Positions 1 to 8,525 are shown, counted from the first letter of the stretch. The stretch is 33,309 nt of DNA from Bacteroidales bacterium (GCA_021738485.1 JAIPBX010000024.1:1-33309); one strand, 5' to 3'. Notes: generated by a model not told the origin, from the letters alone. Made by a program: numbers and translations.

Positions 1-2
1 TC

Positions 3-380
3 CTGGAAGGGAAACAGTGGTTTAACCCCGTCAAACCGGACTATTTATTAGGAGACCATGCATTTCCAATGGATGATTACGGTTTTCCGCTCACAATCAT
101 CCATACACCCGGACATACCCATGGCTCGGTATCTGTCATCGATAACTCCTCCCCCAACGCTTTTGTCGGTGATGCTATGTTTAATATTCCTATCCTTCCT
201 GCCGGCAAAATCCACCCGCCATTCACTGATGATGCCACATTGCTTCCCAAAAGCTGGGAAAACCTTCTCAATTATGGCAAGGAATACTATTATCCGGCTC
301 ATGGCCGACGTATCCCCAACTCCCTTCTAGAAAAAGAGTATGCTGCTCTAGCGCGAAAAAGCCACACCCAAGCATTTTAA
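3..380 (+). CDS. MBL-fold metallo-hydrolase, C-terminal fragment (5' end off window)
   Basis: The reading frame is open from the first bases of the window to a TAA stop, so this is the C-terminal ~125 residues of a longer protein. It shows the late part of a metallo-beta-lactamase fold: a TPGHTHGSV segment, where the histidine after PGH is a typical metal ligand, a GDAMF segment whose Asp is the usual bridging ligand, and a final YPAHGR, where the last metal-binding His normally lies. Glyoxalase II-like and related hydrolases have this TPGHT...GD...PGHG order. The substrate cannot be inferred, because the HxHxDH motif and the specificity regions are upstream of the window. An ATG at 69 is internal to the fold and is not a likely start. 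Confident for the fold, not for the function. Confidence 0.8.
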   Translation: MEGKQWFNPVKPDYLLGDHAFPMDDYGFPLTIIHTPGHTHGSVSVIDNSSPNAFVGDAMFNIPILPAGKIHPPFTDDATLLPKSWENLLNYGKEYYYPAHGRRIPNSLLEKEYAALARKSHTQAF

Positions 381-441
381 AAACGTCTTAGAGATGGGCT
401 CTACCCCTCTTTTTTGTTTAGTGATTAAATGGTAAATTAAG

Positions 442-571
442 GCAGCCGGAGGCTGCAAGAATCTTTGGTCAAAGCGAAGACGCTTTGACCAACCTTTTCG
501 TTTGCGAAACATTCTGTCGTTCGTCGAAGCGTCCTCGCTTCGAGGTTCTTTATTCTTCAGGCCTCTGGCCT
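442..571. repeat. cluster of three short perfect hairpins plus a fourth
   Basis: The gap between the MBL fragment and the next gene holds consecutive palindromes. 442-456 is GCAGCC-gga-GGCTGC. 465-492 has two 12-nt arms (TTGGTCAAAGCG and its complement) around AAGA. 524-543 is TCGAAGCG-tcct-CGCTTCGA. 559-571 is AGGCC-tct-GGCCT. All have 3-4 nt loops. They lie between convergent genes, so some could serve as terminators, but none has a T-tract and four in a row is more than termination needs. They resemble the REP-like hairpins further right, but the sequences differ. Confidence 0.6.
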
Positions 572-627
572 AATTCCTGAACTTTCATATTAAAAGAATC
601 CAAAATCCGGGACACGAAATCCGGAAT

Positions 628-1557
628 CTATCTCACTCTCATCCACTCCTCCTCTTTCTTAGGTGCAGGCTTTCGACCGTAAAGAAAGTCATCCATTTTC
701 AGGGCAGCTTTACGAAATGCTGCCGATTGCCGGAGGCCTTTTCTTACAAGATTGTGTAAAAGGTTATCAGGATGACTATAGGGACACACGGAAACACATC
801 TTCCACAATCGGTCCCTATTTTTTTCCAAAGGGTAAAACAAGCCTCCTGGTTGATTTGCCAGCGCGTGATGCCTTCTATCTCATTGGGGTCATCAAATGA
901 AATGGCATTGCTGGGGCATTTATGATATTCCTGAAGCCGCGTTACCCCAAACGAAACCGCACCCAACTTTTGACTCCATTGATTCAGGAAACGGGTTAGC
1001 TCCGGGGCGCTCACGGCAGTTTTCTTGTTTAAGGGCTTCCCTTTGGCCATATCCCTCAGATGCTCTATAACGTTAAAGGTAGCTTCAGCAGCATAAAACG
1101 TTGCCGGGTTAAAGTAGCGCGCTTCGGAACTCATCAGTCCGGGGAACTTCCGGAAATGACTGTCCGGCTCCAGGTGCTGGGGATAAAGACGATAATAGGT
1201 CGCATAGGCTTCAGTGCCTTCTTTTAAGAGATTTCTTGAAAACATGATAGTCCGCTCATCAATTTGTTTAACGGGTTTATCCCATGTCATTCGTTTCCCT
1301 CTCGGATAGGGAAGCACAAAACTTAATACACCCAAAACAAGCAGAGCTTCTAAGCCACCCCAGACGATGAATATAACCTCACTTCCAATAACAAGAGGAA
1401 TCAACAAAAGGACCGGAATTACTATCATCGCTCCGAAGAATAAGCCGGCAGCTCTTTTTTCCTTTTCCCTTAATGAATATATAGCTCCTGTAAGCAGTAT
1501 CAAGAAAGAAACTCCGGCTAAAATAGCAGAAACAATTTGTATCCAGTGCATTGACAA
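628..1557 (-). CDS. membrane-anchored reductive dehalogenase-like protein, internally deleted
   Basis: This 309-residue protein has two or three N-terminal membrane helices (about residues 5-25, 36-57 and 62-83). A conserved region typical of membrane-linked RdhA-like proteins follows (FSRNLLKEGTEAYATYY, then an LGAVSFGVTRL segment that normally opens the corrinoid domain). Near residue 212 the sequence jumps directly to KCPSNAIS, the end of the first ferredoxin motif, and continues with the second motif C251GRC254VSVC258P. From my memory of the family, intact members are roughly 450-500 residues with a cobamide-binding domain and two complete [4Fe-4S] motifs. Here the cobamide domain and the first CxxCxxC are absent, in frame. 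The protein could at most carry one cluster and is unlikely to be a working dehalogenase. It may be a decaying gene or a reused electron-transfer stub. Family assignment is confident; function is not. Confidence 0.7.
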   Translation of the reverse strand: MSMHWIQIVSAILAGVSFLILLTGAIYSLREKEKRAAGLFFGAMIVIPVLLLIPLVIGSEVIFIVWGGLEALLVLGVLSFVLPYPRGKRMTWDKPVKQIDERTIMFSRNLLKEGTEAYATYYRLYPQHLEPDSHFRKFPGLMSSEARYFNPATFYAAEATFNVIEHLRDMAKGKPLNKKTAVSAPELTRFLNQWSQKLGAVSFGVTRLQEYHKCPSNAISFDDPNEIEGITRWQINQEACFTLWKKIGTDCGRCVSVCPYSHPDNLLHNLVRKGLRQSAAFRKAALKMDDFLYGRKPAPKKEEEWMRVR

Positions 1558-1722
1558 AAGCTTTTGTCAAAGATGTAAAAAATCATCACCTGATACTGAA
1601 AAGCCGGTTTAATTTAGAAGGGTTTTAAAGACGAAATGAAGAGAACTGAGGAGGAGTATCAAAGCTGCCGGCTTCAATTTAATGCAGGCTGGCAAACAAA
1701 TATTTATCAAAACTCAGTGTAT

Positions 1723-3831
1723 TTATATCACCGTAGCTTCCACACGTGTTCCTCCTGCAATGTAGTTTTCGTCCATTAAGTCCATAATGTTGATGCTTAT
1801 ATTCTGTCCATGCAGGTCTTTATTAAGTTTGGCAAGTTCGTCAAGTAATGAGTAACCTTTTCCTATTTCAGGATTCCTCATTCTTGCGGCCTCCCGGCCA
1901 ACACCATTGTCTTTAACCACAATTTTCAGTTGGTTATCTGCATTAAAAATAGCAATGGCAATGTGCTTCAATCCGGTTTTCTCATGCAATCCATGTTTTA
2001 TGGCATTCTCCACCAATAATTGTATCAGCATTTTCGGGATTTTATAATGCTGATCTACATCTTCATCAATATTAATTGCATAGCTAAAGTTATCCTTGAA
2101 CCTGAATTTCTCCAATTCCAGATAATGCAAAACAAATTCCATCTCCTCCTTGAGGGTCACATTAATGGTTTCACTTCTCTTCATAAGGATACGAAGCAGG
2201 CGACTGAACCGGACTATCTGGTTGTATGACTCGGTATTCCTTCGGTTGTGGATGTTATTAGCGATTCCGTTTAGCACATTAAAAATGAAATGCGGATCCA
2301 TCTGGCTTTTGATGGTTTTCATCTGAAGTTGAGTGATGGTACTTTCCAGCTCAATTCTTCGCTGGACTTGTCGCTGTCTTAAATATTGTGCGCCCCACAA
2401 CGCCATTGCCATTGCTATATAAACAAAAATCCAGATGAGATATTTAACATAAAACAAAGGGTTTTTGGAATAGGACAGAAAGTAAACCCGGTAGTCAGTT
2501 TTTACAAACAATTCTTTTTCTTGAGGACCCGATTTAACGCCAACCGATAAATAGTAATGCTTAGGGGTTTGCAGGTTGAGAACAAAATCAACCGGGTTTT
2601 TCAGGTTTTTATCAAATACCGTAATCCCGTTTTCATTGTTCCTGAAAATGTGTTCCGTGACGCCGTCTGAGTTTAAATCCTTGCTAAACAAATAATCCCT
2701 GATGTTTGAGGTAGCTTTGAGTTTTGATAATGTCAAATCTTTTTCTGCAAAAAGAAGGTTCTCATCCATGCTACCAATTACTATCAGAGTTTCTTTATCG
2801 GCAATATCAACTTTAAAAAATCCAGGATTGAAAGAAGATATGTCATCAATAACCTGCTTCAAATCAACCTCCTCAAGCAATTCACCCATAGGGCTGATTT
2901 TTTTAAGAAAATATTTGTTATTCGTTTTATGTATAAATAAACTCAGAATAGCAGGCTCCTCAAAGCGTTCCTTAACGGGATAGGTCATCACATTCGAAAA
3001 AGCCCCTTCATGTTTTATTGGTTTAAACCTGAAACGGAGCTGATGATCGAAAACCATAAGCCATGAATGGTAATCTGAGTAAGGAACACCCATTGAATCC
3101 GCGATGTTTTTCCTGGTGTGAGAGTCAGTATAAAATTCAGGGTATCCATCTTCATTGAGGTCTGCAATTTCTGAAATAGCAATGTTTGCTCCATAGGTTT
3201 GTGACCTAATCAGGCTGTCATTCTTCCGATCATATGCGCATATCATGCGTGGTTGTAATGAAAAACCGGCATTTACCAGGAACACGAATTCCGGGTAACT
3301 GTCATGATTAAGATCCACACTGTTAAATCCTCTGATTTCATAATCAATCTGACTCTCACCAAATTTAAAAACAGTTACCAATTTATCTTCAAAAAGGATT
3401 CTTTTATCAGGATAAGGTGCAACGGCAGCCAAAAACAAAGAGTCGTTGCGGTGGTAAATCGTATAAATCTCAGAAAGTCCATTTTTATCCAGGTCGGCAA
3501 CGTAAAAATAATCGCTGAGTTTCTTGTATTTTCCATTGAAGTTCCACTGATCATAATTCACAAAATCATGCGTCATCACTTTGATAGCGGCTTTGCCCAT
3601 TGCGATATTCGGAAATCCCGACACCTGCTCGTCAATGCCATCGCTATTCAAATCCACAAAATCAATTTTCGATTTTTCTTTGTCTGACAGGCGGCTACTA
3701 ACAAGGTCAAGCTGATATTTACTCCCGAAATCAGGTAATATAAAAATAATAGCAATAGCCATGGGAACCGCAAGCAAAAAGGGACTTGCCAGGATATTAA
3801 CAAACAGGTTCTTTTTTAGGTTCTGCTCCAT
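1723..3831 (-). CDS. LytS/YehU-type sensor histidine kinase with FG-GAP/VCBS-like sensor domain
   Basis: The C-terminal third is a His_kinase (PF06580) plus HATPase module. The phosphoacceptor block DPHFIFN is at about residues 512-518 (His514), followed by the N-box LLVENAIKHGL and the G-box DNGVGR. A first membrane helix lies at about residues 13-33 and a second at 463-485. The ~430 residues between them are probably periplasmic. They contain five DxNxDGxxE-like loops, at about 60, 113, 173, 224 and 385, as in calcium-binding FG-GAP/VCBS beta-propeller repeats. The ligand is unknown. Kinases of this type normally signal to LytTR regulators, and one is encoded at 9226-10041; pairing them is an inference, since they are on opposite strands and separated by mobile sequences. 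The first ATG of the frame is used and is followed directly by a plausible signal anchor. Confidence 0.85.
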   Translation of the reverse strand: MEQNLKKNLFVNILASPFLLAVPMAIAIIFILPDFGSKYQLDLVSSRLSDKEKSKIDFVDLNSDGIDEQVSGFPNIAMGKAAIKVMTHDFVNYDQWNFNGKYKKLSDYFYVADLDKNGLSEIYTIYHRNDSLFLAAVAPYPDKRILFEDKLVTVFKFGESQIDYEIRGFNSVDLNHDSYPEFVFLVNAGFSLQPRMICAYDRKNDSLIRSQTYGANIAISEIADLNEDGYPEFYTDSHTRKNIADSMGVPYSDYHSWLMVFDHQLRFRFKPIKHEGAFSNVMTYPVKERFEEPAILSLFIHKTNNKYFLKKISPMGELLEEVDLKQVIDDISSFNPGFFKVDIADKETLIVIGSMDENLLFAEKDLTLSKLKATSNIRDYLFSKDLNSDGVTEHIFRNNENGITVFDKNLKNPVDFVLNLQTPKHYYLSVGVKSGPQEKELFVKTDYRVYFLSYSKNPLFYVKYLIWIFVYIAMAMALWGAQYLRQRQVQRRIELESTITQLQMKTIKSQMDPHFIFNVLNGIANNIHNRRNTESYNQIVRFSRLLRILMKRSETINVTLKEEMEFVLHYLELEKFRFKDNFSYAINIDEDVDQHYKIPKMLIQLLVENAIKHGLHEKTGLKHIAIAIFNADNQLKIVVKDNGVGREAARMRNPEIGKGYSLLDELAKLNKDLHGQNISINIMDLMDENYIAGGTRVEATVI

Positions 3832-3992
3832 TGAAAACGAAGAAAGTGTGTTTGTAAATATAAGAAATGTATTTTATACATGCCAAAATCTGAGAGAAGA
3901 TTTTTAAAAATTTGTGGTTGACTGATTGGATGTTTTGATATGAGAAAAACAAAATCGGCCTAAAGGCCTTCGCTTGAAGTAAAATTTGTTGC

Positions 3993-4073
3993 AACCCATG
4001 CCATTCACCCCGTGAAATAGAAGCTTTGCTGCTCCCTGCTGATAAGGGATTTCATAGGGTAAATGGCAGGGTT
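3993..4073. repeat. long imperfect palindrome, copy 1 of the repeat flanking the DUF4143 gene
   Basis: Left arm 3993-4018 and right arm 4049-4073 pair over ~25 positions with one bulge and three mismatches (core ACCCCGTGAAAT against ATTTCATAGGGT). The inner part can form a small CCCT/AGGG stem. A closely similar sequence lies at 5371-5445 in the same orientation. The hairpin sits just past the stop of the leftward ATPase gene and could terminate it, although no clear U-tract is present. Confidence 0.75.
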
Positions 4074-4108
4074 ACTTAAGATGCTATACTTTACTAACAC
4101 CTTGCTTA

Positions 4109-5266
4109 TTAGTTGGAGATTGAATTCATATTTCTAAAATTCATAACATCCACTCCTTTTACCTGGCTTTGAAGCTCTCCATCGTAGATTAATGCCATTT
4201 CCCGTAGTTTTTCGGAAAGGTTTTTAAACTTGAAGAGACCCTTCAGAAAGTCGGGGTGAAACGTTTGTGCCGATTTAATCTCAAATGCTTCTAAGCTATT
4301 AGCTGATTTGCTTATCAAATCCACTTCTGAGTGATGGCTGTCGCGGTAAAAATAGAGATTGGAATCCAGCCCTTTGTTGAATCTTTTTTTCAAAAACTCC
4401 ATGACCACCATATTTTCGAATAAAGCTCCCCGCAAAGGATCTCTTTCCAATTGCGCTGTTTCTTCAATTCCGAGCAGATAAGCAGCCAGGCCCACATCAT
4501 AAAAATAAAGTTTGGATGCTTTAATCAGCCGGCGGTTGATATTCTCATAATAAGGGGGCAATCTGAAAATGACATAAGAGGCCTCTAAAACACATGTCCA
4601 TGACTGGATGGTTTTCACAGAAACGCCCACTTCGGTCGCAATTGCTGAAGCATTGAACAAATTCCCGATTCTGCCGGCACAAATCCTGATGAACTTTTGA
4701 AACAAACTTAAATCCTTCACCTGGATAAGCTGCCTTAAATCTCTTTCCAGGTAAGTTTCGTAGTAGTTTCGGTAAATTTTGGAGGGAGCGAGTTTCGACT
4801 GAAAAGTAGCAGGATAAAACCCCTGCAACATAATTTCGTCGGTTGACCGATTTAAGAAGGAGGATACTTCCTGCAAAGAAAATGGTAATAGTTTCAATAT
4901 AGCGGTTCGTCCGGCCAGTGATTGGCTGACATGGTTTATCAGCGAAAAGTTATTGCTGCCCGTTAAAACAAAGGTCTTTTCCGTTTTGTGTTCATCCACA
5001 ATTTGTTGTAAGTAGGATATAATAGACGGTACATTTTGTATTTCATCAAAGACGGCTCCTGAAAAAGTAGAGTGCAAAAAAGAACGTGGATCTGTTTCTG
5101 CCAGTAACCGGACGTCTGGGTTTTCAAAACTATAGTAGGGCAAATCGGGGAACAAATGTTTTGTTAGCGTAGTTTTACCCGATTGGCGCGGGCCCGTAAT
5201 AGTAACTACCGGATATGCTTCCGCCATAGATAGCACTTCTGCTTCGATTTTTCTTTGAATGTACAT
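4109..5266 (-). CDS. AAA ATPase with DUF4143 C-terminal domain
   Basis: The protein begins MYIQRKIEAEVL, the usual start of this family, so I use the ATG at 5266 rather than the one 21 nt upstream. Walker A is GPRQSGKTT (about residues 25-33), Walker B is AVFDEIQNV, and TGSNNF fits sensor 1. The C-terminal region is DUF4143-like, with a winged-helix-type segment and a SEVDLI...AFEIKSA stretch resembling a PD-(D/E)XK nuclease core. These ATPases are very common in Bacteroidota and often regarded as toxin-like or selfish; their biochemical role is not established. A perfect TAnnTTTG -7 element (TATATTTG on the minus strand, 5298-5291) lies 24 nt upstream of the start. Copies of one palindromic repeat flank the gene on both sides, which suggests mobility or recombination. 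Confidence 0.87.
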   Translation of the reverse strand: MYIQRKIEAEVLSMAEAYPVVTITGPRQSGKTTLTKHLFPDLPYYSFENPDVRLLAETDPRSFLHSTFSGAVFDEIQNVPSIISYLQQIVDEHKTEKTFVLTGSNNFSLINHVSQSLAGRTAILKLLPFSLQEVSSFLNRSTDEIMLQGFYPATFQSKLAPSKIYRNYYETYLERDLRQLIQVKDLSLFQKFIRICAGRIGNLFNASAIATEVGVSVKTIQSWTCVLEASYVIFRLPPYYENINRRLIKASKLYFYDVGLAAYLLGIEETAQLERDPLRGALFENMVVMEFLKKRFNKGLDSNLYFYRDSHHSEVDLISKSANSLEAFEIKSAQTFHPDFLKGLFKFKNLSEKLREMALIYDGELQSQVKGVDVMNFRNMNSISN

Positions 5267-5290
5267 TTGTGTAAATTTGAATAACAACTA

Positions 5291-5298
5291 CAAATATA
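5291..5298 (-). promoter_or_regulatory. Bacteroidota -7 promoter element (TATATTTG)
   Basis: The minus strand reads TATATTTG, a perfect TAnnTTTG match, 24 nt upstream of the DUF4143 ATPase start. I see no convincing -33 TTG at the usual distance. Confidence 0.5.
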
Positions 5299-5370
5299 CA
5301 CACTAATTAATTCCGTTACACTTGCGCGTGATGTAAGATTAAAAATTTTAACTCATTTGTTTATAAGACC

Positions 5371-5445
5371 TATCATGCACCCCGTGAAATAGCAGCTTAG
5401 CAGCTTCCTGCTCCGCAGGGATTTCACAGGGTAAATGGCAGGGTT
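5371..5445. repeat. imperfect palindrome, copy 2 of the repeat flanking the DUF4143 gene
   Basis: This copy has the same design as 3993-4073: left arm ACCCCGTGAAAT (5379-5390), right arm ATTTCACAGGGT (5421-5432) continuing AAATGGCAGGGTT. About five bases of the outer left arm are missing, so only the inner 12-nt stem closes. An extra small hairpin CCTGC-tcc-GCAGG lies at 5407-5419. Together with copy 1 it brackets the ATPase gene as direct repeats. Confidence 0.72.
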
Positions 5446-5662
5446 AATAAAGAAATCAAGCATGGTGTATCACTAACCTCGCCATTTATGGTGAGGCCCC
5501 AAAAAAGGTAATATCACCTCCCGGCCTTCAGGCCATCATCAGTTCATCCTCTGAAAACATCCATTCATCCAGAAAAACCTGCCACTCGATCAATGGGCAG
5601 CATATTTCTTTGATGGTAACCGGATTTATCCGAATTTGGCTGAAAACCTAATACCAAATTCT
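5446..5662. other. non-coding stretch before the FISUMP lipoprotein gene
   Basis: No gene is apparent. A small GGCC-ttca-GGCC hairpin lies at 5523-5534. The frame in front of the lipoprotein gene is open back to an ATG at 5636, but those codons precede a clear signal-peptide start and are probably untranslated leader. Confidence 0.4.
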
Positions 5663-7945
5663 ATGAGAAACTCAAGATTTTACTTTTTAGCCACACTGTG
5701 CCTGATGATTGCCGCAGCAATGGTTTTCCAGGCTTGTAACAAAGATGATGATAAAAACAACGACCCTGATGCTCCTACCTACACCGATGGTTCGGGAGAG
5801 ATTGGAGAACAGGGCGGTACGGTGATGATTGATGATGAGGATTCGCCTATTGATAGGGCTAAGATCGAAATACCGGAAGGTGCCCTTGAAAGTGATGTAA
5901 CTATCACTATAGAAGAAGATAATCAGGATGTAACCATACCGGGGTATGATTCTCCTTTGGTTGTTCGCTGCGAACCTGAAGGAACTTCTTTCTCAAAAGC
6001 GGTGACGCTATACTTGCCTTATGAGGGAGATGCCGATATGGCCTTCTACTTTGACGAAGAACAGGGAATCATAAAACAAATGGATGTTTTGGAAAAAAAC
6101 ACTTCCAAAAAACTTATTAAAACAGAAACGGAGCATTTTTCAATATTTTTTGCTGGTGAAGAAAATGTTGCAATGGATCTTGAATTAGTAAAACATAACA
6201 ATGACTTCGCTGCGTATGGTGTTTTGCTTGATGACATAGCTGATATTCCCCCACACTGGAGAGTGACACAATATGACAATGCATATGATATTGCAGTTGG
6301 AGAACCAAGCGATAACGTGGCACGATTCAGGTTCGATTTATATAAAAAACTTAGTTTTGGGTTAAGTGAACCCGTGGCAACCAAAGCATATTATGTGTAT
6401 TGGTATGAATATACAGACTTGCTTCGCGTGGATATGTCATACAATACAACGCACCAGGATGCTACAGGACACACCCAGTTTTTTTCGAAAGAGATATCAG
6501 GCGATGAGACCAAAATAAATACATGGATGCGGGGTTTGCCACTGATTCTTATATTTGATGAAGAAAGCTTTTTTGACAGTGACTTTGAATATGATAATGA
6601 CGATGAATTTTTTGTGGGGTGCCGATGGGGCATGAATAAACCTTGGAATCCGGTTATTGCTTCAAACCGTTGGACATCAGAATACTCTTTTGGAGCCAGA
6701 AGTCATGCCAAAAAATGGAGTGAATTAGATAGTTTCGATGAAGATAGCAATCAGAACGGAATCATAGATAGTTTCGAATCTGGCTCCGGCGAGAATCAAC
6801 CTCCCAACGACCCCACCAATGAAACACCAGAAGATGGCGCCACAGGTGTTTCGGTAAATACCAACCTGAGCTGGACTTGCTCTGACCCGGACGGCGACGA
6901 ATTAAACTATGACATTTATTTCGGCACCAGCTCCAACCCTTCTCTGGCTGAGGAATACTACAACTCCACTTCGTGGGATCCCGGTACCCTTGAAGCGAAC
7001 ACTACTTACTATTGGCAAATCAAAGCCTTTGAAGTGGATAATGTGGATAACTACAGCGAAAGCGATGTGTGGGAATTTACCACGGCCGATGGTGGTGGCA
7101 GCAATACCCCGCCCTCTGCCTCATTCACCGTTTCACCCTCAAGTGGCAGCACCAGCACCAGCTTTTCGTTTGATGCCTCAGGCAGCAGCGATAACGAAGA
7201 TCCCACCAGCCAGCTTGAAGTACGCTGGGACTTTGATGGCAACGGCTCCTGGGATACGAATTGGGATACCGACAAAACCGAAAACAACCAGTACAGCAGT
7301 GAAGGGACATACACTGTCAAACTGGAAGTAAGAGACACAGAAGGCCTTACTGATCAGTATACCGGGAGCATAACAGTGGATAATGGTGGTGGTGGCACAA
7401 CCGGCTCTTTCACCGACCCGCGAGACGGCCAAACCTACGAAACCGTAGAAATAGGCAGCCAGGTATGGTTTGCCGAAAACCTCAACTACGAAACCGATAA
7501 CTCATGGTGGTATGACAACGAACCGGACAATGGAGACACCTATGGCCGTTTGTACACCTATGAAGCGGCCTTAAACGCCTGCCCGGATGGATGGCACCTA
7601 CCCAGCGACGAAGAGTGGAAAACCCTGGAGATGGAACTGGGTATGAGCCAAAGCGAAGCAGATGATACATTCTACCGTGGCACCGACCAGGGCGAGCAGA
7701 TGAAATCCACTAGCGGCTGGAACAACAATGGCAACGGCACCAACAGCAGTGGCTTTAGCGCCCTTCCGGGCGGCTACCGTACTACCAGTGGTTCGTTCAG
7801 CGATCTAGGCTACTTCGGCTACTGGTGGTCGTATACGCACAACATTAGTTGGTACCGGGGTATGAGCTTCAATGGCGACCGTGTGTACCGGTACTACAAA
7901 TTCAATAATGACTACGGCTTTTCCGTACGCTGCCTCAAGTATTGA
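5663..7945 (+). CDS. surface lipoprotein with ZU5-, FnIII-like, PKD and FISUMP domains
   Basis: The start at 5663 (MRNSRFYFLATLCL) opens a lipoprotein signal peptide with a lipobox ending in QAC, then an acidic linker of the kind found in Bacteroidota lipoproteins. The order of domains is: a ZU5-like beta domain (about residues 43-165, PEGALESDVTITI), an unassigned region to about 370, an FnIII-like segment (NTNLSWTCSDPDGDELNYDI...YYWQIKA), a PKD domain (WDFDGNGSWD...YTVKLEVRD) and a C-terminal FISUMP domain (IGSQVWFAENLNY, CPDGWHLPSDEEW, GFSALPGGYR, SVRCLKY). FISUMP domains have a C-type-lectin-like appearance and are frequent in exported Bacteroidota proteins; binding partners are unknown. 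Base composition rises in GC from about position 6780, where the modular repeats begin, hinting at a mosaic origin. An upstream ATG at 5636 would add nine residues before the signal peptide and is less likely. Confidence 0.87.
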   Translation: MRNSRFYFLATLCLMIAAAMVFQACNKDDDKNNDPDAPTYTDGSGEIGEQGGTVMIDDEDSPIDRAKIEIPEGALESDVTITIEEDNQDVTIPGYDSPLVVRCEPEGTSFSKAVTLYLPYEGDADMAFYFDEEQGIIKQMDVLEKNTSKKLIKTETEHFSIFFAGEENVAMDLELVKHNNDFAAYGVLLDDIADIPPHWRVTQYDNAYDIAVGEPSDNVARFRFDLYKKLSFGLSEPVATKAYYVYWYEYTDLLRVDMSYNTTHQDATGHTQFFSKEISGDETKINTWMRGLPLILIFDEESFFDSDFEYDNDDEFFVGCRWGMNKPWNPVIASNRWTSEYSFGARSHAKKWSELDSFDEDSNQNGIIDSFESGSGENQPPNDPTNETPEDGATGVSVNTNLSWTCSDPDGDELNYDIYFGTSSNPSLAEEYYNSTSWDPGTLEANTTYYWQIKAFEVDNVDNYSESDVWEFTTADGGGSNTPPSASFTVSPSSGSTSTSFSFDASGSSDNEDPTSQLEVRWDFDGNGSWDTNWDTDKTENNQYSSEGTYTVKLEVRDTEGLTDQYTGSITVDNGGGGTTGSFTDPRDGQTYETVEIGSQVWFAENLNYETDNSWWYDNEPDNGDTYGRLYTYEAALNACPDGWHLPSDEEWKTLEMELGMSQSEADDTFYRGTDQGEQMKSTSGWNNNGNGTNSSGFSALPGGYRTTSGSFSDLGYFGYWWSYTHNISWYRGMSFNGDRVYRYYKFNNDYGFSVRCLKY

Positions 7946-7971
7946 TATTGACTATTTGACTATTTAGGGGT

Positions 7972-7990
7972 ATCCCGCCTGCGGCGGGAT
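7972..7990. repeat. strong short hairpin after the FISUMP gene, possible terminator
   Basis: ATCCCGCC-tgc-GGCGGGAT forms an 8-bp GC-rich stem 26 nt after the stop codon. It is followed by an A-rich rather than T-rich run, so factor-independent termination is uncertain. It has the same CC-NNN-GG core as the RAYT-associated hairpins. Confidence 0.5.
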
Positions 7991-8108
7991 CGAAAAAATT
8001 TTAATTTGAAAATTGCAGATATTATTGTTAACGAGAATGGCCAGGCCATTTACCTTCACAAAGAGGGAATATTCTGGCCTCTTCATTGAACATGAATGCT
8101 TAAGCTAT

Positions 8109-8286
8109 TCGACTCCAGCCGGAGTCGGGAGGTGAATGCTCAAACGATATTTTCTATAAACATTTGATGTCGCTGGCATCGTATCGCTGAAACGAAGTAT
8201 TGGTTTGAAATCTTAAATCCTTTAGGATTTACATGTTTATAGCAACGATAGATAGACAATAATCGTCGACACCAGCGGTTTCGTAT
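8109..8286. repeat. RAYT-associated composite multi-hairpin element, copy A
   Basis: Order of parts: outer hairpin CGACTCC-agcc-GGAGTCG (8110-8127); arm CTATAAACAT (8154-8163); hairpin GATGTC-gct-GGCATC (8166-8180); hairpin TAAATCC-ttta-GGATTTA (8214-8231); arm ATGTTTATAG (8233-8242), complementary to the first arm; then a second outer hairpin, decayed here to GACACC-agc-GGTTTC (8268-8282). That last one keeps one compensated pair (T-A to A-T) and has one mismatch. The two arms can close a stem around the two inner hairpins. Confidence 0.8.
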
Positions 8287-8320
8287 TCTTAGAGATTAAC
8301 CCTCAAATTTGGTGATGCAA

Positions 8321-8503
8321 TTCGACTCCTCACGGAGTCGGGTAAAGGTATTGTTTTAGCGTTTTTTCTATACACATGTGATTCCTCCGGTATCAATACC
8401 GATTTGAAATATGCGTTGATTTCAATTCTTAAACCCCTTGGGGTTTACATGTTTATAGAAATTTGAGGTAATTTATAGAACGTCGACTCCAGCGGAGTCG
8501 TAT
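8321..8503. repeat. RAYT-associated composite multi-hairpin element, copy B
   Basis: Same plan and orientation as copy A: CGACTCC-tcac-GGAGTCG (8323-8340); arm TTTCTATACACATGT (8365-8379); GATTCC-tcc-GGTATC (8380-8394, one mismatch); TAAACCCC-tt-GGGGTTTA (8430-8447); arm ACATGTTTATAGAAA (8447-8461), 14 of 15 complementary to the first; and CGACTCC-agc-GGAGTCG (8484-8500). It ends 23 nt beyond the RAYT stop codon. Confidence 0.85.
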
Positions 8504-8525
8504 AAATCAATCTACCCCTCATCCG

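Noticed and set aside
7390-7945. FISUMP domain as the variable target of a diversity-generating retroelement
   Set aside because: FISUMP-type lectin-like domains can be retroelement targets, but there is no reverse transcriptase, no accessory gene and no template repeat in the window.
8038-8136. A 32-codon open frame (MARPFTFTK...STPAGVGR) before repeat copy A
   Set aside because: It begins in a perfect palindrome and ends inside the composite element; its last codons are the translated GACTCC/GGAGTC hairpin. No ribosome site or recognisable product.
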